DNA from: Deltaproteobacteria bacterium
Lineage (GTDB): Bacteria > Bdellovibrionota > Bdellovibrionia > Bdellovibrionales > Bdellovibrionaceae
Length of the DNA: 64,000 nucleotides
Direction: 5' to 3'
Assembly (NCBI GenBank): GCA_017302835.1
Contig: JAFLCC010000011.1
Coordinates: forward strand, 28,907 to 92,906
This document shows, piece by piece, positions 26,407-36,681 of this stretch. How positions within the stretch are numbered: the first letter of the stretch is position 1; every line of letters starts with the position of its first letter. The notes below the pieces were generated by a model. That model was given only the letters and a program-made list of their open reading frames with translations, did no database searches and had not been told where the DNA came from. The translations under genes were made by a program, and so were the position numbers.

Positions 26407-28326
26407 TTACTTTTTAACATCCTCATTTTTAACAAAAAAATCTTCACTCACTGACAAATAAGAATTTGCTGGCACCAAGGCCTGAGCCACCTCTTTGAGC
26501 TGAGTGTAGTAACTATTATTTACATTTCCAGCCATCTCTTCAAGAGTTAAATGCTTTGGCTGAATTTCTAAAATGTTCTGAAGAACCTTTTTACTTGGCA
26601 TTCCTAATACTAATACAGACACGGTTTTACCCTTAATTGTTTTGGCCCAGCTGTTTAGATTTTTTTCTAAATCTGTAATATAAATTTGTTTGTCCAACAG
26701 ACTTACTAATTGGTCAACCTGGTTTGTTTTGATGGCGGTTTTTTGATTGAACTTTAAAACTAATGGGGCCAAGGCCTCATAGACTCCTTCGTAAACAAAC
26801 ACTGTTGAGGGGTCGTTGGCGTGAATATTTTTGACCATATCCAAAGCCACCTTTGTATTTGCTGATGACAAACTGGAAAAAACAATCCGAAGTTTACTTT
26901 CCGTGTTTTTAATTTCATATTTCTTTTTAAAGGAGCTATCAATATCTGAAAGTTTTTTATTCTTAAATTTAAAAGCAAAAGCTAATTTCAACTTCGATCT
27001 TATTTCATCTGATCGCTCTTCTAGGTTAGCCATGGTTGGCTTTTCCACATAGTCGCTGGCTCCCAGCTCGATGGATTTCATAGCGGTATCGCTGTTTTCG
27101 CGATTGATACTTGAAATCATAACAACCGGAGGGTGTCGATCATTCATTTGTGATTTTAAATAGTCGATTCCATCCATTTCTGGCATATGGATATCTAAAG
27201 TTACTAGATCTGGTTTCAGCTCACTGACTTTTTTGATGGCTTCTTTACCGTTTAAGGCCGTTCCAACCACTTCAAAACCAGAATCTTTTCCTAAAATCTT
27301 TTTCAAGAGAGCAAGAATCGTGGGAGAATCATCCACACAAAGAACCTTTAAAGTTGATGGCATCTGAAAAACAGCGGGTGCCACAACTGGAGTCTTTGGA
27401 AGCAAGGATGGTTTTGCCGACTGAGCTAGTTTTGATTTGGGATCCATAACTTTGACCTCTGTCGCTTTTTTCGCATTGGCATAAATGCTAGGCCCCCGGT
27501 AATCGACATTGTCAACGACTCCATTTAAAGACTCTGAGATTCCAATAAAAAACAAACCTTCTGGCTTGAGATAACTCATTAAATTTTTTGAAATGGATTT
27601 AATTTGAGCCATGTTAAAATAAATAAAAACATTCCGGCAGAAAATAAAATCAAACTTTTTAGAAGGCAATTTGATATCGTTCAAATTGACGATATCAAAT
27701 TGACAATTCTTTTTAAACTCATCTTTAATTTTGGCAAAATGAGAAATATCTCCCGTTCCCCTCGTCCAATTTGTTCCAAGATATTGCATCGGAATTTTTT
27801 TAACTTCATCCCAGGCATAAACGCCGTTTCTGGCGATATTTACGCTTTCAGAATCTACATCTGTCCCCAGAATTTCATAAGAAATATCTGGAGCTATCAT
27901 TTTCAAGTGGGTTTGAAAGAATAAGGCTAAAGAATAGACTTCTTGACCGCGGGAACAAGCGGCAGACCAAATCGAAATTTTTTTATCACCGCTGGCTCTG
28001 GCTTTTAGAACCAGCTCTGGCAAATAAGCTATTAAAAACTCAAAATGATTAAATTCTCGAAAAAAATAAGTGTGATGCGTTGTCATCAAGGAAACCAACT
28101 TTTCTGTTTCCGCAATTTTATGAGCATTGAAATACGCAAAGTAATCTGTAAATAGAGGAATCCCCAACTTGATCATGTAGGACTTGAGTCTATTTTTAAC
28201 CATGGAGAATTGTTTTTCGCCTAACTGAATCCCCGTTGATTGATGAACCACCCTAGAGATTTCGCCAAGAACATGCTTTATTTCTTCTTCTGATTCATAA
28301 GGACCATCTATCTTATATTCACCCAT
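26407..28326 (-). CDS. cheR: CheR methyltransferase fused to receiver and a CheB-like C-terminal domain
   Basis: This 639-residue three-part protein has CheR in residues 1 to ~290 (YFFREFNHFEFL, SAACSRGQEVYSLALFF, FDFIFCRNVFIYFN), which methylates chemoreceptor glutamates with SAM. After a linker comes a CheY/CheB-like receiver at about 325-445 (LKVLCVDDSPTILALLKK, Asp in DLVTLDIHMPEMDG, Lys in YVEKPT). The last ~190 residues look like a worn CheB methylesterase fold (LRIVFSSLSSANTKVALDMV...) but the GxSxGG serine motif is missing. So methylation may be governed by phosphorylation of this receiver. CheR-receiver fusion is unusual. Confidence 0.9.
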   Translation of the reverse strand: MGEYKIDGPYESEEEIKHVLGEISRVVHQSTGIQLGEKQFSMVKNRLKSYMIKLGIPLFTDYFAYFNAHKIAETEKLVSLMTTHHTYFFREFNHFEFLIAYLPELVLKARASGDKKISIWSAACSRGQEVYSLALFFQTHLKMIAPDISYEILGTDVDSESVNIARNGVYAWDEVKKIPMQYLGTNWTRGTGDISHFAKIKDEFKKNCQFDIVNLNDIKLPSKKFDFIFCRNVFIYFNMAQIKSISKNLMSYLKPEGLFFIGISESLNGVVDNVDYRGPSIYANAKKATEVKVMDPKSKLAQSAKPSLLPKTPVVAPAVFQMPSTLKVLCVDDSPTILALLKKILGKDSGFEVVGTALNGKEAIKKVSELKPDLVTLDIHMPEMDGIDYLKSQMNDRHPPVVMISSINRENSDTAMKSIELGASDYVEKPTMANLEERSDEIRSKLKLAFAFKFKNKKLSDIDSSFKKKYEIKNTESKLRIVFSSLSSANTKVALDMVKNIHANDPSTVFVYEGVYEALAPLVLKFNQKTAIKTNQVDQLVSLLDKQIYITDLEKNLNSWAKTIKGKTVSVLVLGMPSKKVLQNILEIQPKHLTLEEMAGNVNNSYYTQLKEVAQALVPANSYLSVSEDFFVKNEDVKK

Positions 28327-28328
28327 GA

Positions 28329-30875
28329 TTAAACCTCTTCAAATCTTGGATCATTTGAATTGGGCACACTGTCTCCAGAAACAGCCTTTTGACTTGGACC
28401 CACATTCTCTTTACCCAGAACTTTAAAATTTTCTTTAATGGTAGTTTTCGTATCTACTTTAGGGGCAACCTTAGGGGCTACTTTGGAAGCTATTTTGATC
28501 GGCTCTTTAGCAATGGCTTTAGTGGGAACTCTCACTGTCGTGTTCATAACGGTTTCTTTCTTCTTAAAGGCTAAAACCTTTTCATTTTTTGTCGGCAAAA
28601 TCTTGTTCGCTTGAATTTTTTTGGCTTCAAGAGGAACCTTTTCAATCCGCGTCTTGTTATTAAAAATGGAAGCTTTTACTATCAACTCAGGCTTGAGCGT
28701 TGGTTCTTTTGATTTGGTAGCAACAGCCGTGATCTTGGGCGCTCCCGTAGTCGACGCTGTTGTGGCTTTTGGTTCAATTGGCACCGTTGAATTTTTTGGA
28801 ACTGATTTTATGGGGTTAGGTTTCATTGAAGTTGATTTGATGGGAACATTTGAATGATTTTCAAGAGGTTCTCTATCATCCTTTTCTCCATAAATGACAT
28901 TCTGTAAAGCCTCTACTTGTTTTTTTAACTCATCCGATTTTTGATTCACTTCAACCGAAGATGACCTTGATTCTTGAGCTATCTTAGCATTTTCCGAAGT
29001 GGTTAAGTCTAATTGCCCCATGGCTTTTGAAATTTCCTTAATTCCATGAGCTTGTTCCTCAGAAGATCTCGAAATCTCAGTCACATAATTATCAACTTTT
29101 TTCACATTTTTATCAATATCTTCAAGGGCTAAATTACATTCGCTGGCGGTTTGCTTTCCTTGCTCCACTTTTTGTTTGGCTACACGGATAAGCTCTTCCA
29201 CTTTTATTTCTGTTTCTTTTACAATCAGTTCGGTTTTTCTCTGACTTTCATCTAGAAGGCTGGCAATTTCCTTAGCTGCACCTCCGCTCATTTGTGCTAG
29301 TTTTCCAACTTCTTCTGCCACCACAGCAAATCCTTTACCATATTCGCCGGCCCTTGCGGCCTCAACCGAGGCATTAAAGCTTAACAACTTCGTTTGAAAA
29401 ACAATGTCATTAATCACTTTCGTTTTATTCCCGATATCTGAAATCAATTTTACAATTTCACTTATTTTTCCATTATTTTCCTTCATTTGATCAGATATGG
29501 AGTCATTCGAACTTGAAATATCCTCGATAGACTTTAGCATGTTCACAATGGTTTTTTTACCCAGATCCGTGGCCAGCAAACTTTCTCCAGAAACGGCCTT
29601 CGATTGTCTTGAAGCCTCACTATTTTTCTCAACAGTGGCCGCTATCTCATCCACAGCCGCCATGGTTTCTTGAATCGCGCTGGATTGCTCTGTTGCGGCT
29701 TCAGACAGCCGAGTGCTCTGCAAAGTTAAAGAGCCAGAAGTGCTGTTTAAGCCTTCTGCGTTCATGTCAAGAAGACTGGAAATTGAGGACAAACTTTTTC
29801 CAATTTGATTCCCGAAAAAATAAGTAACTACGAATCCAACCACGATACACAATGAAAAAACAATATAGAATAAATTAAAGACCTGGTTAATAGAAGCTAG
29901 GACTTCTTTTTCATTCCCTCTGACCAGTACACCCCAACCCACAGAATCAATCATCTTAGAGCCTTTGATCATCCTGTATCCTATGATCTGAGGGAAATTC
30001 TTTTCAAGATGAAATCCATCCGTCACACCTTCTTTATCCTTAATTAATTCTTCAGCTGCTTTGAGTTTTTCTGCAACTAAATTTAATTTGAAGGTTTTCT
30101 TTTCTAAATCGAACTTAACCTCATTTTTTCCTCCATTTTCAGAAGGATCATGATCTATCAACACCACACCTTTTTTATCAATGATGGTGATTTCAGTATG
30201 GGCCAAATTGTCTCGCTTTAAATCTTCATAAATTCTCACCAGGGAATCCTCAATCCATTTAGTGGAAGACCTGGTGGTAATCACTCCGACCAATTCTCCA
30301 TTTTTATTTTTGATAACTGACGTAAAGCTGGCCCCAACATAATCGCCTCCTTGTGCTAACTTTCTGACTGGATCTGGGTGCAAATCTTCAAAATAAGTTC
30401 CCACAAAGCCTTTTATTTTATCTTCAGTAAATTCGCCAGAAACGGCTTTTCTAAACCATCTCTCTTGAGAAAAATTGTATTTTTCCATAGCTTCTACTTT
30501 TATCGGTCTTCCTAAAACATCTTTTGTATTTGAACTGACAAATTGCCCCGTTTTGTCTACAACCAAAATAACCTCATAAAAACCATACAAAGAAACATAT
30601 TCGTTCAATACCTTTGATAAGTTAGCTTTATCCAAATTTTTTATGGACTCATTGACTGCAAAGGCCTGAACATCACTGTAACTTTCAAAAAATTGATCTT
30701 GAATAAAATAGCTCAAATTTGTAGCATGATTAAAGAAATTGTAAGAAATATCTTTAACATATTCTTCTCGGAAGTTTTGAAATAGTCCAAAACTGATGAG
30801 ACCGAACATAAACACTATGGAGTTAACAACAATCATGATCTTAATTCTTAAAGACATCCTTTTGAACAATTTCAT
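28329..30875 (-). CDS. Methyl-accepting chemotaxis protein with periplasmic sensor and basic C-terminal tail
   Basis: This 848-residue chemoreceptor has transmembrane helices at about 12-32 and 332-356 flanking a ~300-residue periplasmic sensor (dCache-like; e.g. [21 protein letters not shown] and WFRKAVSGE). The cytoplasmic coiled coil carries the highly conserved hairpin tip [19 protein letters not shown], which binds CheA/CheW. After the signalling domain comes a tail of ~170 residues rich in Lys, Pro and Thr ([27 protein letters not shown]). Such a tail is not part of normal receptors. It lies between cheW and cheR, so it is presumably the receptor modified by CheR/CheB here. Confidence 0.92.
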   Translation of the reverse strand: MKLFKRMSLRIKIMIVVNSIVFMFGLISFGLFQNFREEYVKDISYNFFNHATNLSYFIQDQFFESYSDVQAFAVNESIKNLDKANLSKVLNEYVSLYGFYEVILVVDKTGQFVSSNTKDVLGRPIKVEAMEKYNFSQERWFRKAVSGEFTEDKIKGFVGTYFEDLHPDPVRKLAQGGDYVGASFTSVIKNKNGELVGVITTRSSTKWIEDSLVRIYEDLKRDNLAHTEITIIDKKGVVLIDHDPSENGGKNEVKFDLEKKTFKLNLVAEKLKAAEELIKDKEGVTDGFHLEKNFPQIIGYRMIKGSKMIDSVGWGVLVRGNEKEVLASINQVFNLFYIVFSLCIVVGFVVTYFFGNQIGKSLSSISSLLDMNAEGLNSTSGSLTLQSTRLSEAATEQSSAIQETMAAVDEIAATVEKNSEASRQSKAVSGESLLATDLGKKTIVNMLKSIEDISSSNDSISDQMKENNGKISEIVKLISDIGNKTKVINDIVFQTKLLSFNASVEAARAGEYGKGFAVVAEEVGKLAQMSGGAAKEIASLLDESQRKTELIVKETEIKVEELIRVAKQKVEQGKQTASECNLALEDIDKNVKKVDNYVTEISRSSEEQAHGIKEISKAMGQLDLTTSENAKIAQESRSSSVEVNQKSDELKKQVEALQNVIYGEKDDREPLENHSNVPIKSTSMKPNPIKSVPKNSTVPIEPKATTASTTGAPKITAVATKSKEPTLKPELIVKASIFNNKTRIEKVPLEAKKIQANKILPTKNEKVLAFKKKETVMNTTVRVPTKAIAKEPIKIASKVAPKVAPKVDTKTTIKENFKVLGKENVGPSQKAVSGDSVPNSNDPRFEEV

Positions 30876-30889
30876 ACCTACCTCTATTA

Positions 30890-31369
30890 TTATGCTGCTT
30901 TAGTTACGCTCTTTTGCATCGCTGCTTTATCATCATGTGACAAGGCCTTAAAAATATCTAACAGAAGAACTAATTGTTCCGTTTTTCTAAAGACACCCGT
31001 AATGTATTCTGTACTTCTGGAACTCTCAATCATCGGTTTTTCTGAAATTTCTGAGTTTTTGATTGCAAGAACAGAGGTCACTGAATCAACAACAACACCC
31101 AAAAATTCGGTTTTTAAATCTAAAATAATAACTGAATTTTCCTCAGTTTTTTTGGGAGAAATTGAGAACTTCTTCCTAAGGTCAATCACCGAAATGACTT
31201 GGCCCCGCAAGTTCATAATCCCAAGGAAATGAGCTGGCGTGTGGGGAATCGGTGTGGTTTCTGGAATGGCAATAACTTCCTTCACTGTTAAAAGGGGAAT
31301 AGCAAACTCCTCAATACCCAGAGAAAAATTTAAGTACCTATTTACTTCATCTTGGTTTTCATGATTCAT
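30890..31369 (-). CDS. cheW: Chemotaxis coupling protein CheW
   Basis: This 159-residue protein is a single CheW domain: [41 protein letters not shown] and [14 protein letters not shown]. It links receptors to the CheA kinase. The start overlaps the cheA stop by 4 bp, so the two are coupled, and the receptor gene follows 14 bp later. Confidence 0.94.
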   Translation of the reverse strand: MNHENQDEVNRYLNFSLGIEEFAIPLLTVKEVIAIPETTPIPHTPAHFLGIMNLRGQVISVIDLRKKFSISPKKTEENSVIILDLKTEFLGVVVDSVTSVLAIKNSEISEKPMIESSRSTEYITGVFRKTEQLVLLLDIFKALSHDDKAAMQKSVTKAA

Positions 31370-33273
31370 GATGCCCTCCCAATTTCTTGAGGCTTAATAT
31401 TGTTTATTGTTTTTCCTCTTGCTCTAACTAAATCCAAAGGTTCAATAATTAAAGAGGGTCTCCCATCTCCAAGTATGGTGCTTCCGCTAAACCCTTTTAT
31501 AGATTGCAATTCAGGACCAAGCTGTTTGATAACCACTTGAAACTGACCTATGATATCATCAACTAAGAGCGCAAAAGGCTCTTTTCCAGTTCTAATAACA
31601 ATGGCAATCATATTTTCTAAATTCGCTGTCACTTTCTTACCTAGTAATAAACACATGCGATACAAGGGTAAATTTTCTCCTCTTAACAAAAGAATCTCGC
31701 CAATTCCTGTGTTAAATTGAATTTGTTTATCGGTTGGCTTAATGGATTCGTGTACGTGAGAAAGTGGTATTACATATTTCTCTTCACCAATTTGAACAAC
31801 CATTCCATCGACAATAGCAAGGGTTAAAGGTAAAATAATTTTAAATGTCGTCCCCTTTAATTTTTCTGAAATGATTTGAATTTCGCCAGAAAGCTCTTGA
31901 ATGTTTGTTCTGACAACATCCATTCCTACACCCCGACCAGAAACATCGGTAACTTGTTCCTTCGTTGAAAATCCAGGTGCAAAAATAAGATTCCAACACT
32001 CTGCCTCTGTTAGATTTAAGTTTTCTTTGATAATTCCTTTTTTAACAGCCAGGGCTTTTAATTTTTCAGCATCAAGCCCCCCTCCATCATCTTTGACTTC
32101 GATCACAAGCTTTCCACTTTGATGATAAGCATTTAATTGAACTTCTCCCTGGGGCTTCTTGCCTCTTTTTAAATGGAGGTCGACGGCTTCGATACCGTGA
32201 TCTACAGAGTTTCTAATTAAATGAACTAAGGGATCGTTTATTTTTTCTAATACCGTTTTGTCCAACTCAGTTTCTTCACCTGACACCTTCAACATCACAT
32301 CTTTGCTCAGTGCCTGAGCGGTATCCCTGACAATTCGTTGCATTTTCTGAAAGGTCGGCTTCACCGGCACCATTCTTAAATGCATGGTGATATCTTGAAT
32401 TTCTTTAACCACTTTCCCAAGCTGATGAGATGTTTTTTTGATAAACAAAGGGGTGGAATCACTTAATTGCTCTCGCAATACTGATTGCAGGATCACCATT
32501 TCCCCTACGTAGTTTTGTAATTTTTCAAGTCTCGATAACGAAACCCTGATACTTTCATCAGTTTGTGAACCACTTGCCGTCTTTGGAGAATTCCCCTCCT
32601 TAGATTTATTTTTGTTTTGTGATTCAGGTGAAACTATGGAATCAGGCGTTGTTTTTAAAGGCAAAGGATCGTTGTTTTCTGAAAGTTTTTTAACCTCTCC
32701 AAGAACACTTTCTAAATCAAGCTGAAAGCCTTTGTCTTCCTTTGCCTTTACTCCTGGAGCCAAGGCCTGCTCATCTGCAGGATTATAGCCAAGGGTTTGT
32801 TTTATAAATTCCAAAGGATCTTCTGTTTTATTTGTAAACTCAGCGGCAGAGGGTGCCGAAGTTTCAACCGTTTCCATTTCAGCAAATTGCCCATTTTTTG
32901 CATTTTCAATTTCAGCGATGAGCTCTTGAAACTCAAAGCTTGCATCCAGATCTTCTTTTAGCGACTCCACCATGTAACGAATGTAATCATTACAACGAAG
33001 CATCAGATTTACGGTTTGGGGTAAAACCTGTAATTCATCATTTTTTAATTTGAGCATTAAAGATTCAAACTCGTGAGTAAAGGCACCCATTTGTTCAAAG
33101 CCAACAGCCTTCGAGCTTCCCTTCAAATTATGGGCTAATCGAAAAATTTTATCTAAAACCGTTTTGTCCTGAGGGTTAGCCTCTAGAACGAGAAAACTTT
33201 GCTCAACTTCTTCAATGGCCTGCATCGCTTCATCTAAAAAACCGAGTTTCAATTCCTTTTCAAAATCATCCAC
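31366..33273 (-). CDS. cheA: Chemotaxis histidine kinase CheA
   Basis: About 635 residues. The N-terminal Hpt domain has the phosphorylated His in FRLAHNLKGSSKAVGF. A low-complexity linker follows (about 150-235). It continues with a P3 dimerisation helix, HATPase (PLVHLIRNSVDHGIE, VKDDGGGLD, GRGVGMDVVRTN) and C-terminal CheW-like P5. A CheY-binding P2 domain is not obvious, which fits with no free CheY in the cluster. GTG 33273 is preferred, since AGGAGA then sits 6 nt upstream; GTG 33279 would be almost on top of the SD. First gene of the chemotaxis operon. Confidence 0.94.
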   Translation of the reverse strand: MDDFEKELKLGFLDEAMQAIEEVEQSFLVLEANPQDKTVLDKIFRLAHNLKGSSKAVGFEQMGAFTHEFESLMLKLKNDELQVLPQTVNLMLRCNDYIRYMVESLKEDLDASFEFQELIAEIENAKNGQFAEMETVETSAPSAAEFTNKTEDPLEFIKQTLGYNPADEQALAPGVKAKEDKGFQLDLESVLGEVKKLSENNDPLPLKTTPDSIVSPESQNKNKSKEGNSPKTASGSQTDESIRVSLSRLEKLQNYVGEMVILQSVLREQLSDSTPLFIKKTSHQLGKVVKEIQDITMHLRMVPVKPTFQKMQRIVRDTAQALSKDVMLKVSGEETELDKTVLEKINDPLVHLIRNSVDHGIEAVDLHLKRGKKPQGEVQLNAYHQSGKLVIEVKDDGGGLDAEKLKALAVKKGIIKENLNLTEAECWNLIFAPGFSTKEQVTDVSGRGVGMDVVRTNIQELSGEIQIISEKLKGTTFKIILPLTLAIVDGMVVQIGEEKYVIPLSHVHESIKPTDKQIQFNTGIGEILLLRGENLPLYRMCLLLGKKVTANLENMIAIVIRTGKEPFALLVDDIIGQFQVVIKQLGPELQSIKGFSGSTILGDGRPSLIIEPLDLVRARGKTINNIKPQEIGRAS

Positions 33274-33545
33274 ATTCACTCTCCTGAAAAATTACTTACT
33301 TATTAACGGCATTTATTTAATTTTATTTAGGAAAAATATTTTATTATTATATCTCGACCTTGGTCTCATTCAGCCAAATGCATTAACTGTCCGACAATTT
33401 TTGTTTTTATTCTTACCACCCCAATTGAAATTCAAAATCGTCTTTAATTGAGACATCAAAAAGTACTTTCTTTCAACTAGTTAAACCAATGTCTTAACTT
33501 GAAACATGGACAACTGTTTGCATAACCATCTCTTAAGAGGTATTT

Positions 33546-33797
33546 ATGAAAGCGTTCATTTTTTTAAATCTACTACTCATTATTTTTTTAAGTAATTCAG
33601 CAAATGCTGTTGAAAAGTTTCAATTTAATTATAATTTTCATGGCGACAGTCTATTTTTAACTCAAGAAGCTGAAGATCCTAACCAAGCTCTCAAGATAGC
33701 TGCCAAAATATGTTTTAAGCATTTTAAGGGACAAGGAAAAATCTCAGAAGAAAGAGGTTTAGATATTATTGACATCTGTGCCAACCCAAAGAACTAA
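33546..33797 (+). CDS. Small secreted protein, unknown
   Basis: This 83-residue protein has a clear signal peptide (AFIFLNLLLIIFLSNSANA). The mature part is ~60 residues (VEKFQFNYNFHGDSLFLTQ...) with two Cys. AGAGG lies 6 nt upstream of the ATG. No family is recognised. It stands alone between the divergent chemotaxis operon and another small gene. Confidence 0.7.
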   Translation: MKAFIFLNLLLIIFLSNSANAVEKFQFNYNFHGDSLFLTQEAEDPNQALKIAAKICFKHFKGQGKISEERGLDIIDICANPKN

Positions 33798-33871
33798 TGA
33801 ATTCACTTTAGCTTTACATTGAAAGCCTGCCATGATAAATTTCCAAGATCTTCTAAATAAAGGATCTAGAG

Positions 33872-34063
33872 ATGAAGCTATTCAAAATTGTTTTAGATTT
33901 TCTTTTCGGAAAAGACCCAGATATTTTCGATAATCAAGGCAATGTAAGCCATAGTCTTCCAAGAAAAAAATGGGAAGAGTGGCACCAAAGAACCAAAATT
34001 GATTCTCACCACAATTGGAGATCTCATACTGGCCGAACTGGCAACTTGAATAGAAAAAAATAA
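33872..34063 (+). CDS. Small basic cytoplasmic protein, unknown
   Basis: This 63-residue protein begins MKLFKIVLDFLFGKDPDIFD and ends in a His/Arg/Lys-rich half (KKWEEWHQR, HHNWRSHTGR). AAGGA lies upstream of the ATG at fair spacing, and a hairpin with a short T-run follows the stop. Compact size with good signals supports a real gene. Function unknown. Confidence 0.6.
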   Translation: MKLFKIVLDFLFGKDPDIFDNQGNVSHSLPRKKWEEWHQRTKIDSHHNWRSHTGRTGNLNRKK

Positions 34064-34083
34064 TCCTTTTTGACGGAATCACG

Positions 34084-34117
34084 CCTTGTTCCTGACCTTT
34101 TGGGAACAGGTTCTTTT
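34084..34117 (+). terminator. Probable intrinsic terminator
   Basis: CCTTGTTCC pairs with GGAACAGG across a 10-nt loop, with one bulged T, and is followed by TTCTTTT. It lies 20 bp after the small gene's stop and just before the convergent mutS end. Confidence 0.5.
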
Positions 34118-36623
34118 AAAACTGGCTCTCTAGATTTTCCTTTAACGAGTTAAGATGCACTAGTGCCTGTAGTGGCGTTGTTTTGGCGATATCGATTTTA
34201 CAGATTTTTTTCTTTATTATTTTAAATTTATCCAACTCTCCCAGATCCGTTTCCCCTAACTCTACTTTCCTTGGGGTCAAGGTTTCCTGATCAAACAATG
34301 ACAATTGTTTGTTTGTTTTCTTCTCTGCCTGAGAATCAAGCTTTAAAACTAAATATTTTTTTGCTTTTTCAGTAACTTCCAGGGGCATCCCAGATAATTC
34401 GGCAACCTGAATCCCATAACTTTTTTCAGCAGGTCCAGGTTTTAGTAGATGTAAAAAATCAATTTTTCCATGATTCTCGGTAATCGCCATGTGGGCATTT
34501 TTAACAAAAGTAAATCGATGTGAAAATTCAGTAAGTTCATGATAATGTGTTGCGAATAAAGTGTAGGCCTTCACCTGATGAATCAGAAATTCTACGATAG
34601 CTTCAGCTAAACTCAAACCGTCATAGGTTGCCGTTCCGCGACCAATCTCATCAAGCAAAATCAGAGATCTGGACGTGGCTTCTTTCAGCATGTCAGCCGT
34701 TTCCGTCATTTCGACCATAAAAGTAGACAAACCTTCGGAAAGATTATCGCTGGCTCCAATGCGGGTGTGAATCGATTCCAAAATCGGCAACCTGCAATAA
34801 GAAGCAGGAACGAAACTTCCCATTTGTGCTAAAATTTGAATCAAAGCTACCTGGCGCATTAAAGTACTTTTCCCTGCCATATTAGGTCCGGTGATTAGCC
34901 AACACTCATTTTTTTTAACTTCTATACTATTTGGAACAAACCGAGTGTTCAGAACCTTCTCAATAACAGGGTGTCGTCCTTCCACGATTTTAATATCAGA
35001 ATCTTTCTCTAAAATGGGCTTCACATAGTTAGACTCTAAAGCGAGCCAAGCTAATGAAGACAGGGCGTCTATCTCTGACACCCTATGGGACAATTCCAAT
35101 ATCACTTGAGATTTACTGAGAATTTCTTTTTTTAGCTCTTCAAAGTACAGGTACTCCAATTCGGACCGGCGCGACTGAGCTTGTAAAACCTTTTTTTCAA
35201 GTTCTAATAATTCTTCAGTATAAAAACGTTCTGCATTGGTCAGAGTTTGTTTCCGCTTATACTCAGGTGGAACTTTTTCAGAATGGGTGTGAGTGACTTC
35301 AATGAAATAGCCAAATACTTGATTATAGCGAATCTTCAAAGAGGAAATACCGGTTTTGTTTCTTTCCCTTTGTTCCAATTCCATCACTAAACTCTGTGAG
35401 TTGGTCGCAAGTTCTATCCATTCATCTAGATCAGAAAAAAAATTCTTTTTAAAAATTCCTCCCTGCCTCAGAGACAAAGGGGGCTCTTCATTTAACTGCA
35501 AATTTCTACCTTCCACATATTTTTTTAACTCAAAAAATGGAGAAAGAGACTTTTCATCCAGAGGGTACCCAGATTCTGCCAAAATTCTAAGAATTTCTTC
35601 GCATGTCATAACTGAAGAAAACAAGCCTTGAATATCTCTTACAAGACATTGAGCCTGATCTATCTTGGCAAGCTTTCTTTCAAAATCAGAAACATAAATG
35701 AAAATTTCACGAATTTTTTTTAAAACATGAACTTTTTGAAGAAAAAACTCTAGAATTTCTTGTCGTTCTTCAATGGCCTTTACATCCGTCAGTGGAAATC
35801 TCATCCATGATTTTAATTTTCTGCTCCCCGATGCTGTTTTAGTGTGATTGATACAGCCAAAAAGTGAATTCTTGTTATCTCCTTTATAGGTTTCAAAAAG
35901 TTCAAGATGTTTGACGGCGCTCGATGGCAAATTTAACTTTGAGTTCAAAACTCTTTCTGGAAATAAGTCGCCCGTTGGGTTCCAAAGCGGGTTTAAATAC
36001 CGTAGGTATTCAAGCAATACCTCTCCACCTGAATCATTATGGTCCACCTTCCTCAAAGTCACTGTCTTTACCAAAGATTCAGCTAGGGTTTTTTTTTCTT
36101 CTTCGCAAAAAACAAGCTCACTAACCTCAAAAGAGGAAACAATTCTTTTGAGCTCTCTGTCTTGGGTGTAGTGAATTTTGAAAGACTCAAAGGTCGAGGC
36201 TTCATAAAAATAGACGAACTCTTTGTAAAAGCAGGCTAAAAAATTAGACTTGGTAGCCTCCAAAGTATCAAAATCAAAGACCATCCCAGGAGTTAAAATT
36301 TTGGTCACTTCTCTTTTAACAATACCTTTAGCTAGCCTTGGGTCCTCCACTTGGTCGCAAATGGCCACTTTCACTCCAAGGGAAAGCAACTTATTAATCC
36401 CATTGGAAACCGAGTGATAGGGAACTCCACACATGGGTGTCTGCTCTTGGCTTTTCTTATTCCGCGAAGTTAAGGTAATCCCTAGCAAGGGTGCTGCGGT
36501 CTGAGCGTCTTCGAAAAAAAGTTCAAAAAAATCACCCATACGAAAAAATACGATCTTATCTGGATGTTGATTTTTTATTTCCCAATATTGCTTCATTAAG
36601 GGGGTTTGTGAACTTTTTTCCAT
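34116..36623 (-). CDS. mutS: DNA mismatch repair protein MutS
   Basis: This 835-residue protein is full-length MutS. The N-terminal mismatch-recognition motif Phe-x-Glu is in FFRMGDFFELFFEDA. The ATPase has Walker A TGPNMAGKSTLMRQ, Walker B LILLDEIGRGTATYDG and ATHYHELTEF. The connector and clamp region is normal (YKGDNKNSLFGCINHTKTAS). It finds mismatches and small loops and recruits MutL. It is monocistronic here, with a promoter region shared with the divergent phosphodiesterase gene. Confidence 0.97.
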   Translation of the reverse strand: MEKSSQTPLMKQYWEIKNQHPDKIVFFRMGDFFELFFEDAQTAAPLLGITLTSRNKKSQEQTPMCGVPYHSVSNGINKLLSLGVKVAICDQVEDPRLAKGIVKREVTKILTPGMVFDFDTLEATKSNFLACFYKEFVYFYEASTFESFKIHYTQDRELKRIVSSFEVSELVFCEEEKKTLAESLVKTVTLRKVDHNDSGGEVLLEYLRYLNPLWNPTGDLFPERVLNSKLNLPSSAVKHLELFETYKGDNKNSLFGCINHTKTASGSRKLKSWMRFPLTDVKAIEERQEILEFFLQKVHVLKKIREIFIYVSDFERKLAKIDQAQCLVRDIQGLFSSVMTCEEILRILAESGYPLDEKSLSPFFELKKYVEGRNLQLNEEPPLSLRQGGIFKKNFFSDLDEWIELATNSQSLVMELEQRERNKTGISSLKIRYNQVFGYFIEVTHTHSEKVPPEYKRKQTLTNAERFYTEELLELEKKVLQAQSRRSELEYLYFEELKKEILSKSQVILELSHRVSEIDALSSLAWLALESNYVKPILEKDSDIKIVEGRHPVIEKVLNTRFVPNSIEVKKNECWLITGPNMAGKSTLMRQVALIQILAQMGSFVPASYCRLPILESIHTRIGASDNLSEGLSTFMVEMTETADMLKEATSRSLILLDEIGRGTATYDGLSLAEAIVEFLIHQVKAYTLFATHYHELTEFSHRFTFVKNAHMAITENHGKIDFLHLLKPGPAEKSYGIQVAELSGMPLEVTEKAKKYLVLKLDSQAEKKTNKQLSLFDQETLTPRKVELGETDLGELDKFKIIKKKICKIDIAKTTPLQALVHLNSLKENLESQF

Positions 36624-36681
36624 AGAAGTGTTGTATTAAACAGAACCCTATTTATTCAAGTCTTATTGCAACAACATCAAC

